From NCBI GenBank assembly GCA_035048495.1, contig JASUTR010000093.1:21495-85494 (forward strand): a stretch of 64,000 bases of DNA, read 5' to 3'. The DNA is from Euptelea pleiosperma (taxonomy: Eukaryota > Streptophyta > Magnoliopsida > Ranunculales > Eupteleaceae). The notes below the pieces were generated by a model that saw only the letters and a list, made by a program, of their open reading frames with translations, did no database searches and was not told the origin of the DNA. How positions within the stretch are numbered: the stretch's first letter is position 1; the number at the start of each line of letters is the position of its first letter. The position numbers and the translations under genes were made by a program. Positions 11,677 to 22,869 of this stretch are shown one piece after another.

Positions 11677-12207
11677 CAAATTGGACTCATTTTGTGTGTT
11701 ACACTCCGAAGCCTATAACTTGTGACTTTTTCGCAACCAGACCTCGTAATTGGACTCAAACTCTTATATCACTATTGTTTCAAGACATTTGAAGTGTTGG
11801 AACAAGATTCGGGACAGTCGAAACAAGTTAGCTCCATCCGTGCATCAACGTCTCAAATTGGACTCATTTTGTGTGTTACATTCCGAGCCTATAACTTGTG
11901 ACTTTTTCGCAACCAGACCTCGTAATTCGACTCAAACTCTTCCATTACTATTGTTTCAACACATTTGAAGTTTTGGAGCAAGATTCGGACCAGTCGAAAC
12001 AAGTTAGCTCCATCCGTGCGTCAACGTCTGAAATTGGACTCAGTTTGTGTGTTACATTCTGAAGCCTATAACTTGTTACTTTTTCGCAACCGGTGCTCGT
12101 AATTGGACTCAAACTCTTCCATTACTTTTGTTTCAACAGATTTGAAGTGTTGGAATAAGATTTGGGTCAGTCGAAACAAGTTAGCTCCATCCGTGCGTCA
12201 ACGTCTC
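11677..12207. repeat. Satellite HOR unit interrupted by the retrotransposon, left part
   Basis: Three monomers carrying the markers of the HOR seen right of the element: ACACTCCGAAG, CTTATATCAC with TTTCAAGACATTTG, then CCGAGCC with AATTCGACTC and GTTTTGGAGC, then CATTCTGAAGCC with ACCGGTGCTCG. The same series opens units at 28386 and 29447. After removing the element and one target duplication, the distance from 11677 to 28386 is 1415 bp, so the interrupted unit was an 8-monomer version of that HOR. Confidence 0.8.
12203..12207. repeat. Target-site duplication (left copy)
   Basis: GTCTC directly precedes the LTR terminus at 12208 and is repeated directly after the other LTR at 27497-27501. 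A 5-bp duplication is the standard product of Ty3/Gypsy integrase. Collapsing the two copies restores an uninterrupted satellite monomer junction (GTCTC followed by AAATTGG). Confidence 0.97.
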
Positions 12208-12969
12208 TGAAAGTAGGGTTTTCCCGCGTCGTTGGTTACGGAAATCCTAGATCTCAACAATATTTGTAATTATCCGATTCTTTTTCACTCAAATCCTGCA
12301 AAAATCACAGGGTTGTACAGTGGCTCGTGTCGGATGTCGATCCGCACTCGGGGTTAGTTTGCGTAATTCAACGACATGAAATGACGGATTTTTATCAAGA
12401 AAACATGGAGGGGTGAGAATGGTGATGGATTTAAAACATTCTTAGTGATTTTTAGAGAGAGAAATTACCACAAACAATCAAAAACACAAAAGTAAACTAA
12501 CAAATGCAAAAATAATAATTTTATTCATCCTCAATGAGTCTTACAAAATCAAATTAAATTCAAAAATTAACCTAGAAAGCCATAAAAATTAGAGAGAGAA
12601 ATGAGAAAATGTAGAGAGAGAAATATCTAGGGAGAGAAATTAGAGAGGGAAAACTAAAGTTTAGAGAGAGAGAGTGAACAAGTGGGTAAGAGATCTTACC
12701 AAGTGAAAGGGTTCGTGAAGAGAGGTGATGTCCAGGAGAATGATTGCACCGATGGGGGGGTGAAGTGCAGCGACTGGTGGTAGAGCTCTTGCCCGAAAGT
12801 TGCAGGCCATCCAAAGGGGCCAGGGTTTGAAGGTTTAAGGAGATGAGCAGGATGAAGGTGGCGATGTGAGCGAGAACTTGCAGCAGGTGGTAGCGAGGCG
12901 TCCAGCAGGATTCAAGGATGAAGCTAACGGCTCCCTCCTCTCTTCTTATTCACCTCTTCTCTTTTTTTT

Positions 12970-12971
<2 letters not shown>

Positions 12972-13002
<31 letters not shown>
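12972..13002. repeat. Poly-T tract in 3' LTR (31 T)
   Basis: An uninterrupted run of 31 T, poly-A in the element's sense. The matching tract in the 5' LTR (25345-25367) has 23 T. This is the only length difference I found between the LTRs and is best read as replication slippage or homopolymer miscalling. Confidence 0.9.
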
Positions 13003-13003
<1 letters not shown>

Positions 13004-13388
13004 GGTTAAGGCTTGAGATCAAAGAGTGGGGGAGTGTTGGAATGAGAAAATGAGTGGGGCTGTAGGGTGAATGAGGACTGGTGGATGGTTGCAAGGAGGA
13101 CCGGCAGGTGGAGTTGAGAAGACGGTCTGCAAGTTAGTAGGCCGTGGTGGCTGGGGCGTGGTGGTTGGTGATGCAGCAAGCTGAAGGATGCTAGCAGCAG
13201 GCGGTGGTGGAGAGATGGCCAGGTAGGAGGTGGCAGCAAGGAGGGGGGCGCACCAGGTTTGCACCCCTTCCTCTATCTTCTTCTTCTTTCTTTCCTCTCT
13301 CTCTTTTCTTTTTTTTTTTTTTCTTGTTTTTGGTTTTCTTTTGAAAGAGAAATGAGAGGAAGAGACCGGCTAGGAAGGCTTGGACGGA

Positions 13389-13413
13389 CTGGAGTTGCAG
13401 GTTGCAACTCCAG
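13389..13413. repeat. 11-bp perfect inverted repeat in 3' LTR
   Basis: CTGGAGTTGCA, a 3-nt spacer, then TGCAACTCCAG. It can form an 11-bp stem in DNA or RNA. The same hairpin lies at 25754-25778 in the 5' LTR. The motif GGAGTTGCAG recurs nearby near 13471 and 13644, so the hairpin may have arisen from a local inverted duplication. Function unknown. Confidence 0.85.
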
Positions 13414-14009
13414 CAACCGTTAGAGGGGGTGAGAGCGCTAGAAGAGAGAGGAAAAGATAGGAGATGGCCGACCGGAGTTGCAGTTCCGGCGAAGTGGTGG
13501 TGGTGGAAGCAAAAATCACAACAGCAAGTGCTGCTGCCCCTCTTTTAGGTAGCAAATAGATGGAGGATAGAAGCGGTTGGTGGAGGCGATCTTGGTGTGG
13601 CTGCTGTGGAGAAAACAGAACCAGTCCGGCGATCAAGTTCGCCGGAGTTGCAGGTTTCAACAGGAATTAATGGTGGGTGATGCTGTGGTGTTTAGCTGGT
13701 GGTGGTAACAATGGTAGCAGGCGGTGTAAGGTGCTGTGGTGCTTAGATGGTGATGGCAGCAGTGCAAAGGCCCTCCTTCACCTCGTTTTCTTCTTCTCTT
13801 CCCCTTTTTTTTTTTGTTTTTTTGAAGAAAACGTGGATGGAAAATGGGAGAGAGAGGGACGGCCAGCAAGAGAGAGATGAGGAGGGTGGCTTAGGGTTTT
13901 TGGGAAGAGATAAGGAATAGGAGAGGGACGGTCAAGAGAGTTTGAGAACGTGGGAGAGAGGAAGGGAAGGGATCGATTTCGGAACTTCCAAAACGTGGAG
14001 AGAGGATCC

Positions 14010-14017
14010 TTTATAAA
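14010..14017 (-). promoter_or_regulatory. TATA-like box in 3' LTR
   Basis: TTTATAAA inside the palindrome CCTTTATAAAGG, flanked by the 8-bp inverted repeat AACCGTGG (14020-14027) / CCACGGTT (14045-14052). The identical arrangement in the 5' LTR (26375-26382) is the copy expected to drive the element. Assignment is by motif only; the palindrome could read either way. Confidence 0.4.
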
Positions 14018-14610
14018 GGAACCGTGGGTTTCTATCTTTGAAATCCACGGTTTCTAAAATTTTTTTTTTTAAAAACTTCTCCTCCCTCCTTCCAATGAGG
14101 TGAGGACGTGTGTAAGAGATATTACACTTCAACGTCCCTCACTCTCTCTCCATAAAAATAGAAACTATCCCCCCCTATTTCTTAGAAAATTTCCTTATTT
14201 TGTAAATTAGTTTGACTTTCCAAAAATTTCTTTTTATTTCTTTTAAAAAAAAAAATCTTCCATTGAAAATCTTCCCCTGGTCACTAACGTTGATCAATAC
14301 CTAGGTTCCTCATAGCCCTTCCGATGAAGGGGATGATGGATTGAAAGTATGGACGTCATGCGGATGATAGGACTAGTGACGTTCGACCAAGGTGATGATG
14401 GGGATCGAATGGATGATCTACTGGCGATCAGACGGTAGACGAGGATGGCCATAATAGGATGGATCATTGGACAGTGGCGATCAGCCAAGGTAGGCCTTAG
14501 GATCGCGTGATTGCGAAGGGAGAGATGATTGGATGATTGAGATTGATAGTAGAGAGATAATGAGGATTTAGAGAGAGGAGAGAGAAAATATTACAAAAAT
14601 AAAAAGAAAA

Positions 14611-14683
14611 ATGCTAGCAGAGGATTTTGAACCCTGATCTCTGACTTGGTCTTCTGCATGCTTTACCAATTGAGCTAGTCCTC
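14611..14683 (-). other. tRNA-like segment with pol III A and B boxes (3' LTR)
   Basis: On the minus (sense) strand, TAGCTCAATTGG (14666-14677) matches a pol III A box and GGTTCAAAATCC (14622-14633) a B box with one extra A. About 32 nt separate them, as in an intronless tRNA. A D-arm stem GCT/AGC and a T-arm stem CAGGG/CTCTG can be drawn, but the two ends do not pair into an acceptor stem, so this is not a functional tRNA. Identical in the 5' LTR at 26976-27048. Confidence 0.5.
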
Positions 14684-15096
14684 AACTTGTGTTAGTTGAT
14701 AAGCTTTAATTTCCTTAGTCTCTTCTTTGAGGGCTTGTCTCTCCTTCTCCCTTTGTCGTCTCTCGACTCTTTTGCTCTCTCTCTCTGGCTCTTCTTCTCT
14801 CTTTGGCCTACATCTTCTTGTCCAAGTCCACTGGCTCTTTATGCTTTGATTAAAGGCATTGTAGGTTGATTGTGGGCCCACAATTCTCGAAAATCGTCCC
14901 ATCGGGGTGTCCTGCGACAGAAGAAGCGCGTAATCAAAACGGCTTAATATTTAGACTTCCGAAAATGTGTTTAATGCATGCAAATATACCATTTCGTCCA
15001 GAAAAGTGTGTTTTACGCAATGAGATAGACTCTTACGTAGAAAAGTGGATAATTAGAGCAGTTTTACGTAGGAGAGTGCGATAACGCTAACAGGAT

Positions 15097-15117
15097 AAGT
15101 GCTTAAAATAAGCACTT
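15097..15117. repeat. 9-bp LTR-terminal inverted repeat (3' LTR)
   Basis: AAGTGCTTA, AAA, TAAGCACTT: a perfect 9-bp stem with a 3-nt loop, 14 bp inside the LTR terminus. It is at the 5' edge of the LTR in sense and is repeated at 27462-27482 in the 5' LTR. It could fold in the transcript's 3' LTR region or bind a dimeric factor; no function is assigned. Confidence 0.85.
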
Positions 15118-15131
15118 TTGAGCGAATATCA

Positions 15132-15143
15132 CAACCCCCAACC
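15132..15143 (-). other. Polypurine tract (plus-strand primer)
   Basis: Directly abutting the 3' LTR, the sense strand reads GGTTGGGGGTTG and then the LTR TGATATTC. This G-rich tract is in the position required for plus-strand priming. It is not purely purine. Its core GGTTGGGGGT occurs twice more upstream, at 16779-16788 and 17064-17073. Confidence 0.75.
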
Positions 15144-15148
15144 AGCAT

Positions 15149-15167
15149 ATTGCCAATCCTTGGCAAT
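15149..15167. repeat. 8-bp inverted repeat beside the polypurine tract
   Basis: ATTGCCAA, TCC, TTGGCAAT: a perfect 8-bp stem with a 3-nt loop, 5 bp beyond the polypurine tract. In the element's RNA it would fold directly upstream of the plus-strand primer. A structural role is speculative. Confidence 0.7.
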
Positions 15168-16680
15168 TAGTGCGAAATACATGAGCTTAAAAGGGCTCTG
15201 CACATGCTGCACACTTTTTCATATTAGCTCAGGGAAAACCCCGTTCGTCAAATCATTGAATGGATGCAAAAAACAGTTACATGCTAGCGAAGAGTTGGAA
15301 AGTTTTGGCAAGACTACAGACTGATAATCATGACCCAGAATAGTCAGACTCTGCGTGTGTGTGTGCTCAACGTTCTCATCATCCAACAGTAAAGATTTCC
15401 AGATCACCTCTAAGTTTTTATGCCTCGACCTCAAATCTCACATGTTTAGCACTCAGAATAGAATCACACAAGAAGGGTTTTCTTTTTTTTTTCTCTCAAT
15501 TTATATGTGAGGAGATGTATTTAATATAAAGAGGCAAAAGATCTCACATATGTTTTATTTGAAGGAAGGACATCTTTAACAGAAGAAGATCTCATGATTG
15601 GAATACCACTTCACTCGGGAACGTCAGATCAAACTCTATAGCTTCTCTTTCTCCAATCTCCACATTTTATGATCGTACTATCCTAGAATCAAGTAGGACT
15701 TTCCTGGGTTGTAATGAGGCTTAGGTCAGGTGTAGAGAGATAAAGGAATACAGGATTTCAAAGATCTTGAGAGGATATTGCCATTTTCTTGAATTTTTCC
15801 TGTGACGTAACACCATTATCTGGTTCTTTTTCCTTTTTTCGTATTTTTCTCTTTTTCTTGATATTTCTGAGACTGCTCAATTTCTTTTCAGCTCTTCTTC
15901 ATACTTTCTTTCTATATTTTGTTTTTGGCTTGAACCACTTTCTTTTCCTTTTGATTCTTCTTCTTTACTTTTCTTTTTCACGGTACACCCACATCAGTTA
16001 TTCTTTTGTCCATCTCAAAATAAGGGTAGCCAGTCATGTTTCGTAGCTGGACTGGATTTTAGGTTGATGGGTTTGCAAATAAAAGGCTTTTATAGAACGG
16101 CTCAAGGGGTTTCTAGTGAAGTATAATTCAGGTGAGTAAAAAGGCTGAATGGTTCAGAAAAATGGCCTAAATCATTTTCTAGGGTTTGCACTATCATGTA
16201 TACTGTCTTGACTGGATACAGAGAAGGTTCTGTCGTAGTAATCCAATGTTGATGTCGTTCCGAGTTTTATGATCGAAGCAAAAGATAATGAGATCTCTCA
16301 ACGAATTATTGCGGGCATGAAGAATAGTGAGTCATCTTGTGACTCAGGATTAATGTATACTCTCTGAAATGATTAAAGGCTCGAAAGCTTACTGGGTTAG
16401 GTCTCCACAATTCTTCTCACAGGATCTCTAGAATTTCCAAACTTAGGATGACTCTGATGTTGATAGTGTACAATTGTGCCGAATCTGATTTTTTTTCTGA
16501 GTTTTCAAACCTGCTGTAGTCACGCTTGAATTGACTCAACGCTAACTTTAAACAAAAATTGACATCCTCAATACTGACTTAACGGAGGTTTTCAGCTAAT
16601 CAAAGTCAGGGTATTTGACACATTTTTGAAATTCTAGAAAACTTTTGGAGAACATCGGAAATCACCCCAAAAACAAAAAG

Positions 16681-16711
16681 TTTTTTTTTTTTTTTTTATT
16701 ATTATTATTAT

Positions 16712-16752
<41 letters not shown>
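16681..16752. repeat. Poly-T with embedded (ATT)n
   Basis: About 70 bp of T homopolymer interrupted by a run of ATT units near 16699-16715. In sense it is poly-A with AAT units. It is a simple-sequence tract in the post-pol tail; no flanking duplication was noticed that would mark it as the tail of an inserted retroposon. Confidence 0.9.
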
Positions 16753-16755
<3 letters not shown>

Positions 16756-17103
16756 GACATGAGTTTTTGTAAATACCCACCCCCAACCAAAATACAGCAC
16801 CGTCCTCGGTGCTCATGACCGGGACATAAAATGATAACAAATCAATGATGATGATGCAAAGATTCAGGAAGGATGTTACCAAGTCGGCAGAAACTCGACA
16901 GTGTGTGGTACCTGATGATCGGAAGAATGACTGTACCTGCATTTCCAGAGATATAACAGTAATAACAAATGCATGAGACTCATGTACTCTAGGAATACCG
17001 GAATTGCCTTTCCGAAAGCGCTAAGTTTTACGTCTTCAGCCAGACATGACGGGGGTGACAGGCACCCCCAACCAAGTTGGAGCACAGGAGACTGAGTAGA
17101 TCA

Positions 17104-20100
17104 TCAGTCGACATAGGTAGGATCGATGAGATCGATCTCAAAAGTCTGAATGAACAATACGTCAAGTTCATGGAACTGTTTTAGACGCTGCCCATTGACC
17201 TGAAAAGAGGAGTGATCCTTGGGATCCTCAATAGTGATTGCCCCAAAGGGTGTGACTGCGGTGACCGTATAAGGACCGGTCCACCTAGATTTCAGTTTCC
17301 CAGGGAAGAGATGGAGACGAGAATTATAAAGAAGGACCTTCTGTCCTGGCTGGAACTCTTTCCTGAGGATGCTCTTGTCATGTATCCACTTCATTTTGGC
17401 TTTGTAATTCTTGGACAAGTTGTAGGCATCATTTCTGAGTTCTTCTAACTCATTCATTTGAAGTTTTCTCTCCTCCCCTGCAGAGTCTAGGTCGAAGTTG
17501 AGCTTCTTAATGGCCCACAGGGCACGATGTTCAATCTCTACCGGAAGATGACAGGGTTTCCCAAAGACCAGACGATAGGGAGACATATTGAGTGGGGTCT
17601 TGTAGGCGGTTCTGTATGCCCATAAAGCATCAGTGATACGAGTAGACCAGTCTTTACGTGTGGTATTGACTGTCTTCTCCAAGATCTGCTTGATCTGACG
17701 ATTAGAAACCTCCACTTGACCACTAGTCTGCGGATGATAAGCTAGGGCAACCTTGTGGGTTACCCCATACTTCTTCATTAAGTTCTCGAATATCTTATTG
17801 CAGAAATGGGTGCCCCCATCACTAATGATGGCCTTAGGGGCACCGAATCGAGCGAAGATGAACTCCTTTAGGAATTTGACCACTACTTTGTGGTCATTGG
17901 TCTTGGTGGGAATGGCTTCTATCCATTTGGAGACATAGTCTACCGCAAGGAGAATGTACTCAAAACCATAGGAAACGGGAAAGGGGCCCATGAAGTCGAT
18001 CCCCCAAATATCAAATATTTCATCAACCTGGATGGGAGTTAGGGGCATCATGTTCCTCTGGGAGATGCGGCCTAGATGCTGGCAATTAGGACAAGTTTTG
18101 CTGTAGATATGGGCATCTTTAAATAATGTGGGCCAGTAGAATCCGCATTGCAGAACTTTTTCTGCAGTTTTCTTAGTACTGAAATGACCACCACAAGGTT
18201 GGTCATGACACGAGGACAAGATATTGAGTTGGTCCGACTCAGGGACACAGAGACGAATGATCTGGTCAGGACAGTATTTATACAAATAAGGGTCATCCCA
18301 AGAGTAGTACTTAACTCTTGCTAGGAATTGGCTTTTGTCCTGTTTTGACCAGTGTGAAGGCATTTCTTCGGTGACAAGGTAGTTGACAATGTCAGCATAC
18401 CAAGGATTAACAGAGATGGCGAACAGTTGTTCATCTGGAAAGGTTTCAGGGATGGGCTGGGTGTCGAAGGATGACTCTAAAGTCAGTCTAGACAAGTGAT
18501 CAGCCACTACATTCTCAGTTCCTTTCTTATCCTTAATCTCGAGGTCGAATTCCTGCAGTAAGAGAATCCATCGAATTAATCGAGGTTTGGTTTCCTTTTT
18601 CGACATGAGATAACGAAGGGCTGCATGATCAGTGTACACAACCACCTTAGTGGCTAAGAGGTACTGACGAAATTTATCAAGGGCGAAGACTACCGCCAGG
18701 AGTTCTTTCTCAGTGGTAGAGTAATTCATTTGGGCAGAGTTAAGAGTTTTGCTCGCGTAGTAGATCACGTGTGACCTTTTGTCAACTCTCTGCCCTAGAA
18801 CGGCTCCTAACGCGTAGTCAGAAGCATCGCACATTACCTCGAAAGGTAGAGTCCAGTCCGGGGGACGGATAATGGGCGCAGTAGTGAGCTCAGATTTGAG
18901 ACGCTCAAATGCCTTGACACAGTCAGCATTAAAGTCGAAAGGACTATCTTTAGCCAGAAGATGGGACAGAGGTCGAGCGATTTGAGAGAAGTCCTTGATG
19001 AATCGCCTATAGAATCCTCCGTGTCCCAAAAAGGATCGGATGTCACGTACGGACTTAGGAATGGGCAAGGTCGAGATGATATCGATTTTAGCTTTGTCGA
19101 CCTCAATGCCCTGATGGGAAATGACATGTCCCAGAACAATGCCCTTCTTCACCATGAAGTGGCATTTCTCCCAATTGAGGACAAGTCGCTTGTCCTGACA
19201 GCGTTGAAGTACCAGTCCTAGATGCTTCAGACAGTCATCAAAGGATGACCCAAAGACTGAGAAGTCGTCCATAAAGACTTCGAGGAATTTTTCCACCATG
19301 TCAGAGAATATGCTCATCATACACCTTTGAAAGGTCGCGGGTGCATTGCAGAGGCCAAAGGGCATGCGCTTGTAGGCAAAAGTGCCAAAGGGACAGGTGA
19401 AAGTTGTCTTCTCGTGATCCTCAGGGGCGATGGGTATTTGATTATACCCTGAGTAACCATCGAGGAAGCAGTAATAGGAGTGACCTGCTAATCTCTCCAA
19501 CATTTGGTCTATGAAGGGTAAAGGAAAATGGTCCTTCCTCGTGTTGGTGTTGAGTCGTCGGTAATCGATGCAGACTCTCCACCCTTTCTTCAGGCGCTGG
19601 GTTACCATTTCTTTGTTCTCATTTTCCACAACTGTGAATCCTGCCTTTTTAGGGACGACATGAATAGGACTCACCCATTTGCTATCGGAGATGGGGTAAA
19701 TGATACCAGCATCTAACAGTTTAAGGACCTCGTCCCGGACTACATCCTTCAAGACGGGGTTCAACCTCCTCTGGTGTTCTCGAGAGGTTTTGGATTCATC
19801 CTCGAGATAGATGTGATGTTGGCACACCGAGGGGTCTATGCCACGAATATCATCTATAGTCCAACCTATCGCAGATTTGTGCTCGTTGAGCAGCTCAAGA
19901 AGTTTCTTATGTTCACTCGCAGACAGAGCGGAAGCAATAATGACAGGGTAGGTTTCCTTAGGACCAAGATAGGCATAGGAAAGATCTGTGGGAAGAGGCT
20001 TAAGCTCCAACATTGGAGCAGATGGAGTAGAAATAGGTGTCACAGAAGACACGGATTGAAGAGGTTTGACTTCAGTAGGTAAAAGAAGGATGGGTTCTCT

Positions 20101-22869
20101 GGCCATGGTTATCAGAGGCTCGAACTCGATGAGTGGAGCGGGGATCTCTAGCAGTGGAGCAGTCTCCAAAAGATCATTGAGATCAGAAATAGCTGACTCT
20201 GTTGCAAAGTCAGCCCCAAAGTGTGCTAGACACTGTTTAAGAATATCTTCGGTGGAGTCCGGGATTAGACTCTCAACGGCACACATTTCATCGGTCACTT
20301 CGCGATCGGCATCTTGTTGCATTAAACGAAAGATGTTGACCTCAGCTTTGAGGTTACCGAAAGCAATGGACATGTTTCCGTCCCGGCACCCGATGTGTGC
20401 GTTCGCGGTGGCAAGGAATGGACGGCCTAAGATGACCGGAATGCGGTTATCCTGACACGGCTCGGTGTCTAGAATGATAAAGTCCACAGGATAATAAAAG
20501 TCAGCAACTTTTACTAGGACATCCTCAATGATTCCTCTTGGAATCTTGATGGACTGATCAGCCAATTTCAGGGTGACATTGGTAGGCTTCATATCTTTCA
20601 GTCCTAACTGCTGATATACCGAGAATGGTATGAGGTTAACGCTAGCCCCTAAATCTAGCAAGGCAGTGCAACTAAAGTTGTCTCCAATTTCACATTGGAC
20701 AGTCGGGCTACCTGGATCCTTGTGTTTGATCACACTATTGCGTTGAATGAACGCGGTAGCTTTTTCGGCCAAGAAGGCAGCTTTGGGTACATGCGTACGC
20801 CGCTTAACTGTGCACAAGTCCTTGAGGAATTTGGCATAGGAGGGGATTTGCTTGATAGCAGAAAGGAATGGGATATTGATCTGGACATCTTTAAAGACGT
20901 CTAAGATCTCTGAGAATTGTTGATCCCGCTTATCTTGGACAAGTCTGTCCGGGAAGGGAGGCTTTACTCGACAAATGGATTTGTCTTTAGCCTTGGATTT
21001 CTGCACAGGGATATCTGATGTTGGTGCAGAGGTGGAAGAAGCAGAGGTAGGATTAGGACTAGTTTCCTCTGTGCGAGTGATGGGTGCCGGAGATGGCACC
21101 GGTGGTGGTTGGACTCCCATGTCCACAGTTTTTCCAGATCGTAGGGTGGTTACAGCTTGCACCTCCCCTTGACACTTCTCATTCTGGCTTTGAGATTGGG
21201 ATCCGATCTCATATACTGCCCCTTTGACATTTCCTTTAGGGTTTGCAATAGGTTGGCTAGGAAAGATCCCCTTAGCTTTCTCAGCTTCCAAGTTACCTAG
21301 ACGTTGCTCTAGACGAAGCATGGATTGCTGTTGCTGTTGCTCTAGGCGTTGCATAGATTGTTGTTGCTGAGTAATGAGTTGAGCTAGAAGGTCTTCAATA
21401 CCAGATTTGGGGACCGACTGTTGAGGAACAGCTAAAGGGAGCTGAGGCACCAATTCGCGACTCGAGCTCATCGGGGCATTATAGTTATAGGCGGAAGAAT
21501 TAGTTGGGACAATCTGTTGGTTCTGAAAGTTCTGGGGAACTCTTTGCTGATTCTGAAATGTGCTCTGTTGTCCAGAGTATTGACCCTGTTGGAACTGCTG
21601 GTTCTGAGTAGATGGGTACTGATTCTGCTGATATTGGCCCTGATTGAATTGCCTATTGGGTTGATTGAACCCAGGGGGATACATGCCCTGAGGTTGACGC
21701 GGAGGTTGAGCTTGAGGTTGAGTAGACTGAGGCCTCCAAGAGAAGTTAGGGTGGTTTCTCGTGTCCGGATGATAAGATTGACTATACGAGTTCTGAGTGG
21801 GTGGTTTGTATGCGCTGAAAGCACAAACTTCTTCCTGAAGAGGATTAGACCACCCTTCATTCAAAGGACAATGCTCAGTAGTATGGGAGGGTTGCAGACA
21901 GAGGGTGCAGGATTCCATAGGGCTCTCGTGTCCCACATGCATGACTGGGGTGGATTGTTGAGTAGGCTTTTGTACAGACACAGCCAGTGCCGAGACTGAC
22001 TTGCTCAACTCTTGAATGACTGATCGAAGCTCAGTATCAGCTGTAGCATCATGTCCCTTGGTTGTCCTTTGGACCGAAGTGGTTCGACTAAACTCTGAGT
22101 CAGTCGTCCAATGTTGAGAGTTTTCGCCTAACTCTCCCAAGAATTTGTATGCATCGGTCGGAGTTTGGTGCAGGAATTTTCCTTGGCACATTGACTCTAC
22201 CATGGTCCGGGACTCATCAGTAAGTCCCTTGTAGAAGACATGGACAAGATTGCCCTTGTCGATGCTATGGTGGGGACACTTAGTCAGGTAGTCTTGGAAT
22301 CTATCCCATGCTTCAAAAAATTTCTCATCGGACTTCTGTCGAAAGTCCTGGATGAGTTGCTTCATTTGGTTGGTCCGAGTCATGGGGTAGAATTTAGACA
22401 TGAATTTGCCCACCAATTCTTTCCAACTGCTGATTGAATCAGCGGGTAAGGAGTAGAGCCAATCTGAGGCTCGGTCTTTGAGCGAGAATGGGAAAACTCG
22501 CAGACGGACATTGTCATCATCAAGGTTCTGATTCTTGAAAAGTAGGATGACATGTTGGAATTCCCTAATATGGGAATATGGGTCTTCTCTTGGGAGACCA
22601 CGAAAGGTTGGCAGCATTTGGATCGTCTGTGGCCTGATCTCAAATTGTACCGCCGTAGTAGGTGGGAGAACAATGCAAGTGGGCGGATTGGCAGAGATAG
22701 GAGCGAACGTCTCGATAAGAGGTCGTTCGACTGCCATGACTACAAAGGTAGTAGTACTGGGGGAGGCGGGTGGGGAAAGAGATGGGGAAGAATTCAGTGG
22801 AGGATCCACTGTAGGTGCGTGATTCTCAGATCGAACCAAGCGTTTGTTCGGACGATTCCAAACGGGCAT
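17104..22869 (-). CDS. gag-pol: Gag-Pol polyprotein of Athila element (intact, 1921 aa)
   Basis: One uninterrupted frame encodes capsid/nucleocapsid, protease, reverse transcriptase, RNase H and integrase, the proteins for reverse transcription and integration. Counting from the ATG at 22869: Gag capsid about 95-230; CCHC knuckle C321, C324, H329, C334; Gln/Pro-rich linker 355-520 ending in a short coiled-coil-like stretch; aspartic protease DLGAS at D739; RT with D1137 and FMDD (D1201, D1202); RNase H with D1348, TEKE at 1386-1389 and D1414; integrase zinc site H1555, H1562, C1593, C1596; DDE triad D1625, D1684, E1720 with the canonical D-35-E spacing; GPY module at 1865. There is no chromodomain, as expected for Athila. 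The open frame extends five codons upstream to a TTG, with an in-frame TAG two codons before that, so 22869 is the first in-frame ATG unless leader splicing supplies another. It ends with TGA. No gag/pol frameshift or stop is present, so the protease must process one precursor. Confidence 0.95.
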   Translation of the reverse strand: MPVWNRPNKRLVRSENHAPTVDPPLNSSPSLSPPASPSTTTFVVMAVERPLIETFAPISANPPTCIVLPPTTAVQFEIRPQTIQMLPTFRGLPREDPYSHIREFQHVILLFKNQNLDDDNVRLRVFPFSLKDRASDWLYSLPADSISSWKELVGKFMSKFYPMTRTNQMKQLIQDFRQKSDEKFFEAWDRFQDYLTKCPHHSIDKGNLVHVFYKGLTDESRTMVESMCQGKFLHQTPTDAYKFLGELGENSQHWTTDSEFSRTTSVQRTTKGHDATADTELRSVIQELSKSVSALAVSVQKPTQQSTPVMHVGHESPMESCTLCLQPSHTTEHCPLNEGWSNPLQEEVCAFSAYKPPTQNSYSQSYHPDTRNHPNFSWRPQSTQPQAQPPRQPQGMYPPGFNQPNRQFNQGQYQQNQYPSTQNQQFQQGQYSGQQSTFQNQQRVPQNFQNQQIVPTNSSAYNYNAPMSSSRELVPQLPLAVPQQSVPKSGIEDLLAQLITQQQQSMQRLEQQQQQSMLRLEQRLGNLEAEKAKGIFPSQPIANPKGNVKGAVYEIGSQSQSQNEKCQGEVQAVTTLRSGKTVDMGVQPPPVPSPAPITRTEETSPNPTSASSTSAPTSDIPVQKSKAKDKSICRVKPPFPDRLVQDKRDQQFSEILDVFKDVQINIPFLSAIKQIPSYAKFLKDLCTVKRRTHVPKAAFLAEKATAFIQRNSVIKHKDPGSPTVQCEIGDNFSCTALLDLGASVNLIPFSVYQQLGLKDMKPTNVTLKLADQSIKIPRGIIEDVLVKVADFYYPVDFIILDTEPCQDNRIPVILGRPFLATANAHIGCRDGNMSIAFGNLKAEVNIFRLMQQDADREVTDEMCAVESLIPDSTEDILKQCLAHFGADFATESAISDLNDLLETAPLLEIPAPLIEFEPLITMAREPILLLPTEVKPLQSVSSVTPISTPSAPMLELKPLPTDLSYAYLGPKETYPVIIASALSASEHKKLLELLNEHKSAIGWTIDDIRGIDPSVCQHHIYLEDESKTSREHQRRLNPVLKDVVRDEVLKLLDAGIIYPISDSKWVSPIHVVPKKAGFTVVENENKEMVTQRLKKGWRVCIDYRRLNTNTRKDHFPLPFIDQMLERLAGHSYYCFLDGYSGYNQIPIAPEDHEKTTFTCPFGTFAYKRMPFGLCNAPATFQRCMMSIFSDMVEKFLEVFMDDFSVFGSSFDDCLKHLGLVLQRCQDKRLVLNWEKCHFMVKKGIVLGHVISHQGIEVDKAKIDIISTLPIPKSVRDIRSFLGHGGFYRRFIKDFSQIARPLSHLLAKDSPFDFNADCVKAFERLKSELTTAPIIRPPDWTLPFEVMCDASDYALGAVLGQRVDKRSHVIYYASKTLNSAQMNYSTTEKELLAVVFALDKFRQYLLATKVVVYTDHAALRYLMSKKETKPRLIRWILLLQEFDLEIKDKKGTENVVADHLSRLTLESSFDTQPIPETFPDEQLFAISVNPWYADIVNYLVTEEMPSHWSKQDKSQFLARVKYYSWDDPYLYKYCPDQIIRLCVPESDQLNILSSCHDQPCGGHFSTKKTAEKVLQCGFYWPTLFKDAHIYSKTCPNCQHLGRISQRNMMPLTPIQVDEIFDIWGIDFMGPFPVSYGFEYILLAVDYVSKWIEAIPTKTNDHKVVVKFLKEFIFARFGAPKAIISDGGTHFCNKIFENLMKKYGVTHKVALAYHPQTSGQVEVSNRQIKQILEKTVNTTRKDWSTRITDALWAYRTAYKTPLNMSPYRLVFGKPCHLPVEIEHRALWAIKKLNFDLDSAGEERKLQMNELEELRNDAYNLSKNYKAKMKWIHDKSILRKEFQPGQKVLLYNSRLHLFPGKLKSRWTGPYTVTAVTPFGAITIEDPKDHSSFQVNGQRLKQFHELDVLFIQTFEIDLIDPTYVD

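Larger units (their letters stand above)
1..12207. repeat. 177-bp satellite array, left block
   Basis: Head-to-tail monomers with a strict 177-bp period; the landmark CAAATTGGACTCAG starts at 1, 178, 355 and 532 and continues in register to the retrotransposon boundary. About 69 monomers are present, all in one orientation. Fixed landmarks in order are CAAATTGGACTCA, GTGTTACATTCCGAAGCC, CGCAACCAG, AATTGGACTCAAACTC, TTGTTTCAACA, GTGTTGGAA, CAGTCGAAACAAG and CCGTGCGTCAACGTCT. Variation is mostly shared substitutions that mark monomer types and higher-order units; indels are rare. A period near 177 bp is typical of plant centromeric satellites (178 bp in Arabidopsis), but this sequence is not one I recognise, so centromere function is an inference. 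No protein gene or other transposon was seen in this block. Confidence 0.97.
12208..15131 (-). repeat. 3' LTR of the Athila element
   Basis: A 2924-bp direct repeat of 24581-27496. On the plus strand it starts TGAAAGTAGGG and ends GCGAATATCA. Much of it is purine-rich on the plus strand (GAGAGA tracts), hence CT-rich in the element's sense. Differences from the 5' LTR that I found are four substitutions (near 12607, 14885, 14985 and 15036) and one poly-T length change (31 versus 23 T), which accounts for the 8-bp length difference. Short open frames inside it are identical in both LTRs, show no known domain and are not called as genes. Confidence 0.97.
15132..17103 (-). other. Post-pol tail between integrase stop and 3' LTR
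   Basis: A 1972-bp region in the place where some Athila and Cyclops elements carry an env-like ORF. No open frame above about 70 codons exists on the sense strand, so an env-like gene is absent or erased. The 85-codon antisense frame at 15789-16046 lies in pyrimidine-rich sequence and gives a hydrophobic, low-complexity translation that I do not call. The region holds two extra GGTTGGGGGT motifs, a poly-T/ATT tract at 16681-16752, a short GT run near 15354 and a hairpin next to the polypurine tract. I recognise no captured host gene. Confidence 0.8.

Noticed and set aside
1..12207. CRISPR-like array of regular repeats
   Set aside because: Repeats are contiguous 177-bp units without unique spacers, in a plant-type context.
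13370..13660. 96-codon minus-strand open frame in the LTR, identical in both LTRs
   Set aside because: Low-complexity composition from CT-rich LTR sequence, no domain; its identity in both LTRs follows from the LTRs being copies of each other.
15789..16046. 85-codon plus-strand frame, hydrophobic, antisense to the element and possibly an antisense ORF as in some Tat elements
   Set aside because: Too short, pyrimidine-rich and composition-driven; no similarity to known antisense ORF products recognised.
16681..16752. Poly-A tail of a nested SINE or LINE in the post-pol tail
   Set aside because: No target duplication or retroposon body could be seen beside the tract; treated as simple sequence.
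19774..20455. Plus-strand frames of 102 and 129 codons opposite gag-pol
   Set aside because: Shadows of the gag-pol coding strand; no motifs of their own.
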